NCBI GenBank assembly: GCA_028822675.1
Contig: JAPKDE010000016.1
Location: 1 to 24,332, forward strand
Reading direction: 5' to 3'
Length of the DNA: 24,332 nucleotides
Source: Dehalococcoidia bacterium
Lineage (GTDB): Bacteria; Chloroflexota; Dehalococcoidia; UBA3495
The notes below the pieces were generated by a model. It worked only from the letters and a program-made list of their open reading frames with translations. It searched no databases and was not told the origin of the DNA. The position numbers and the translations under genes are program-made. Below, piece after piece: positions 24,080 to 24,332 of the stretch (the stretch's first letter is position 1; each line of letters opens with the position of its first letter).

Positions 24080-24332
24080 ATGTCGCGATTAAAACGGGTG
24101 GTGCTGTTTCAACCAGCGTCAGCCGGTGGAAATTTTGAATACGTAGCCATACCCAGACAGGGAATGCTCTTCCTTTCGGGCGCACTGGCCCAGTGGGAAG
24201 GACCCAACATATACGAGCGGGAGATTTGGTTTGAAGACCGCTCCGGACTCATGGACCCGGATAAAGACCTTGAAGGTGTAGATATCTTCATGGTCACAGC
24301 GTTGATTAATGAAGCCCCACGCGGCTATCAGA
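24080..24332 (+). CDS. B12-binding-domain radical SAM protein, N-terminal fragment (3' end outside window)
   Basis: The ATG at 24080 has AGGAG (24070-24074) 5 bases upstream and opens a frame that runs off the window after 84 codons. The visible text includes RVVLFQPASAGGNFEYVAIP, RQGMLFLSGALAQWEG, DLEGVDIFMVTALINEAPRG and Y. The pattern of a P-A-S strand end, P-R-Q-G-M-L-F-L-S-G-A-L, then a D-L-E-x-x-D-I-F strand and T-A-L-x-x-x-A-P-R-x-Y, is that of the Rossmann-like cobalamin-binding domain at the start of B12-dependent radical SAM enzymes (BchE/HpnP-type). The CxxxCxxC radical SAM motif would lie beyond the window, so the assignment rests on the N-terminal domain only. The reaction cannot be predicted. 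Confidence 0.6.
   Translation, partial: MSRLKRVVLFQPASAGGNFEYVAIPRQGMLFLSGALAQWEGPNIYEREIWFEDRSGLMDPDKDLEGVDIFMVTALINEAPRGYQ

Noticed and set aside
1..24332. tRNA genes, CRISPR arrays, insertion sequences or prophage genes
   Set aside because: No cloverleaf-like sequence, regular spaced repeats, transposase or integrase was seen on either strand.

Overview
The window looks like a stretch of bacterial chromosome, mostly core metabolism, with GC a little above 50% by eye. Separate cofG and cofH genes with cofD and cofC, two LLM-class (luciferase-like monooxygenase) flavin/F420-dependent oxidoreductases, a large Lhr-type helicase and several GTG/TTG starts fit a Chloroflexota bacterium, possibly of the SAR202/Dehalococcoidia side, where F420 synthesis and many LLM paralogues are common. 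This taxonomic call is inference from gene content; there is no rRNA, and an actinobacterial-type lineage cannot be excluded. I found no tRNA, CRISPR array, insertion sequence or phage gene.

Layout. Bases 1-8023 (+): an Lhr-family helicase cut by the window edge and interrupted by one in-frame TGA, a thioredoxin-domain (DUF255/YyaL-type) protein, and aspS. Bases 8102-10139 (-): fbp then a class I aldolase gene, a gluconeogenic pair, separated from aspS by a strong bidirectional terminator. Bases 10567-11379 (+): a membrane-anchored zinc-ribbon/TPR protein of unknown role. Bases 11456-22533 (-), in transcription order: an NDUFA9-like SDR, folC, fabF, ruvB, cofG, cofH, cofD, cofC, an LLM oxidoreductase and fabI. 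Bases 22761-23705 (+): a second LLM oxidoreductase. Bases 24080-24332 (+): the start of a probable B12-binding radical SAM protein behind a repeat-rich leader.

How it fits together. CofG and CofH make the deazaflavin Fo, CofC activates the phospho-three-carbon acid with GTP, and CofD joins the two into (dehydro-)F420-0. The LLM gene directly downstream is a likely user of the finished cofactor. The gamma-glutamyl ligase step (CofE/FbiB) is not encoded here. FabF and FabI supply the condensing and final reducing steps of type II fatty acid synthesis, and FolC makes (poly)glutamylated folate.

The most striking observation is the helicase. An otherwise continuous reading frame is broken only by TGA at 3234-3236, at a place where I expect a tryptophan in this family, and homology continues in the same frame for more than 300 codons. 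TGA is the normal terminal stop of three other genes here, so recoding of the whole code is unlikely. A recent nonsense mutation, stop readthrough or a base-call error remain possible. No gene cluster in this window looks like a wholly new system; the unexplained parts are the TGA, the zinc-ribbon/TPR protein and the structured leader at 23706-24079.
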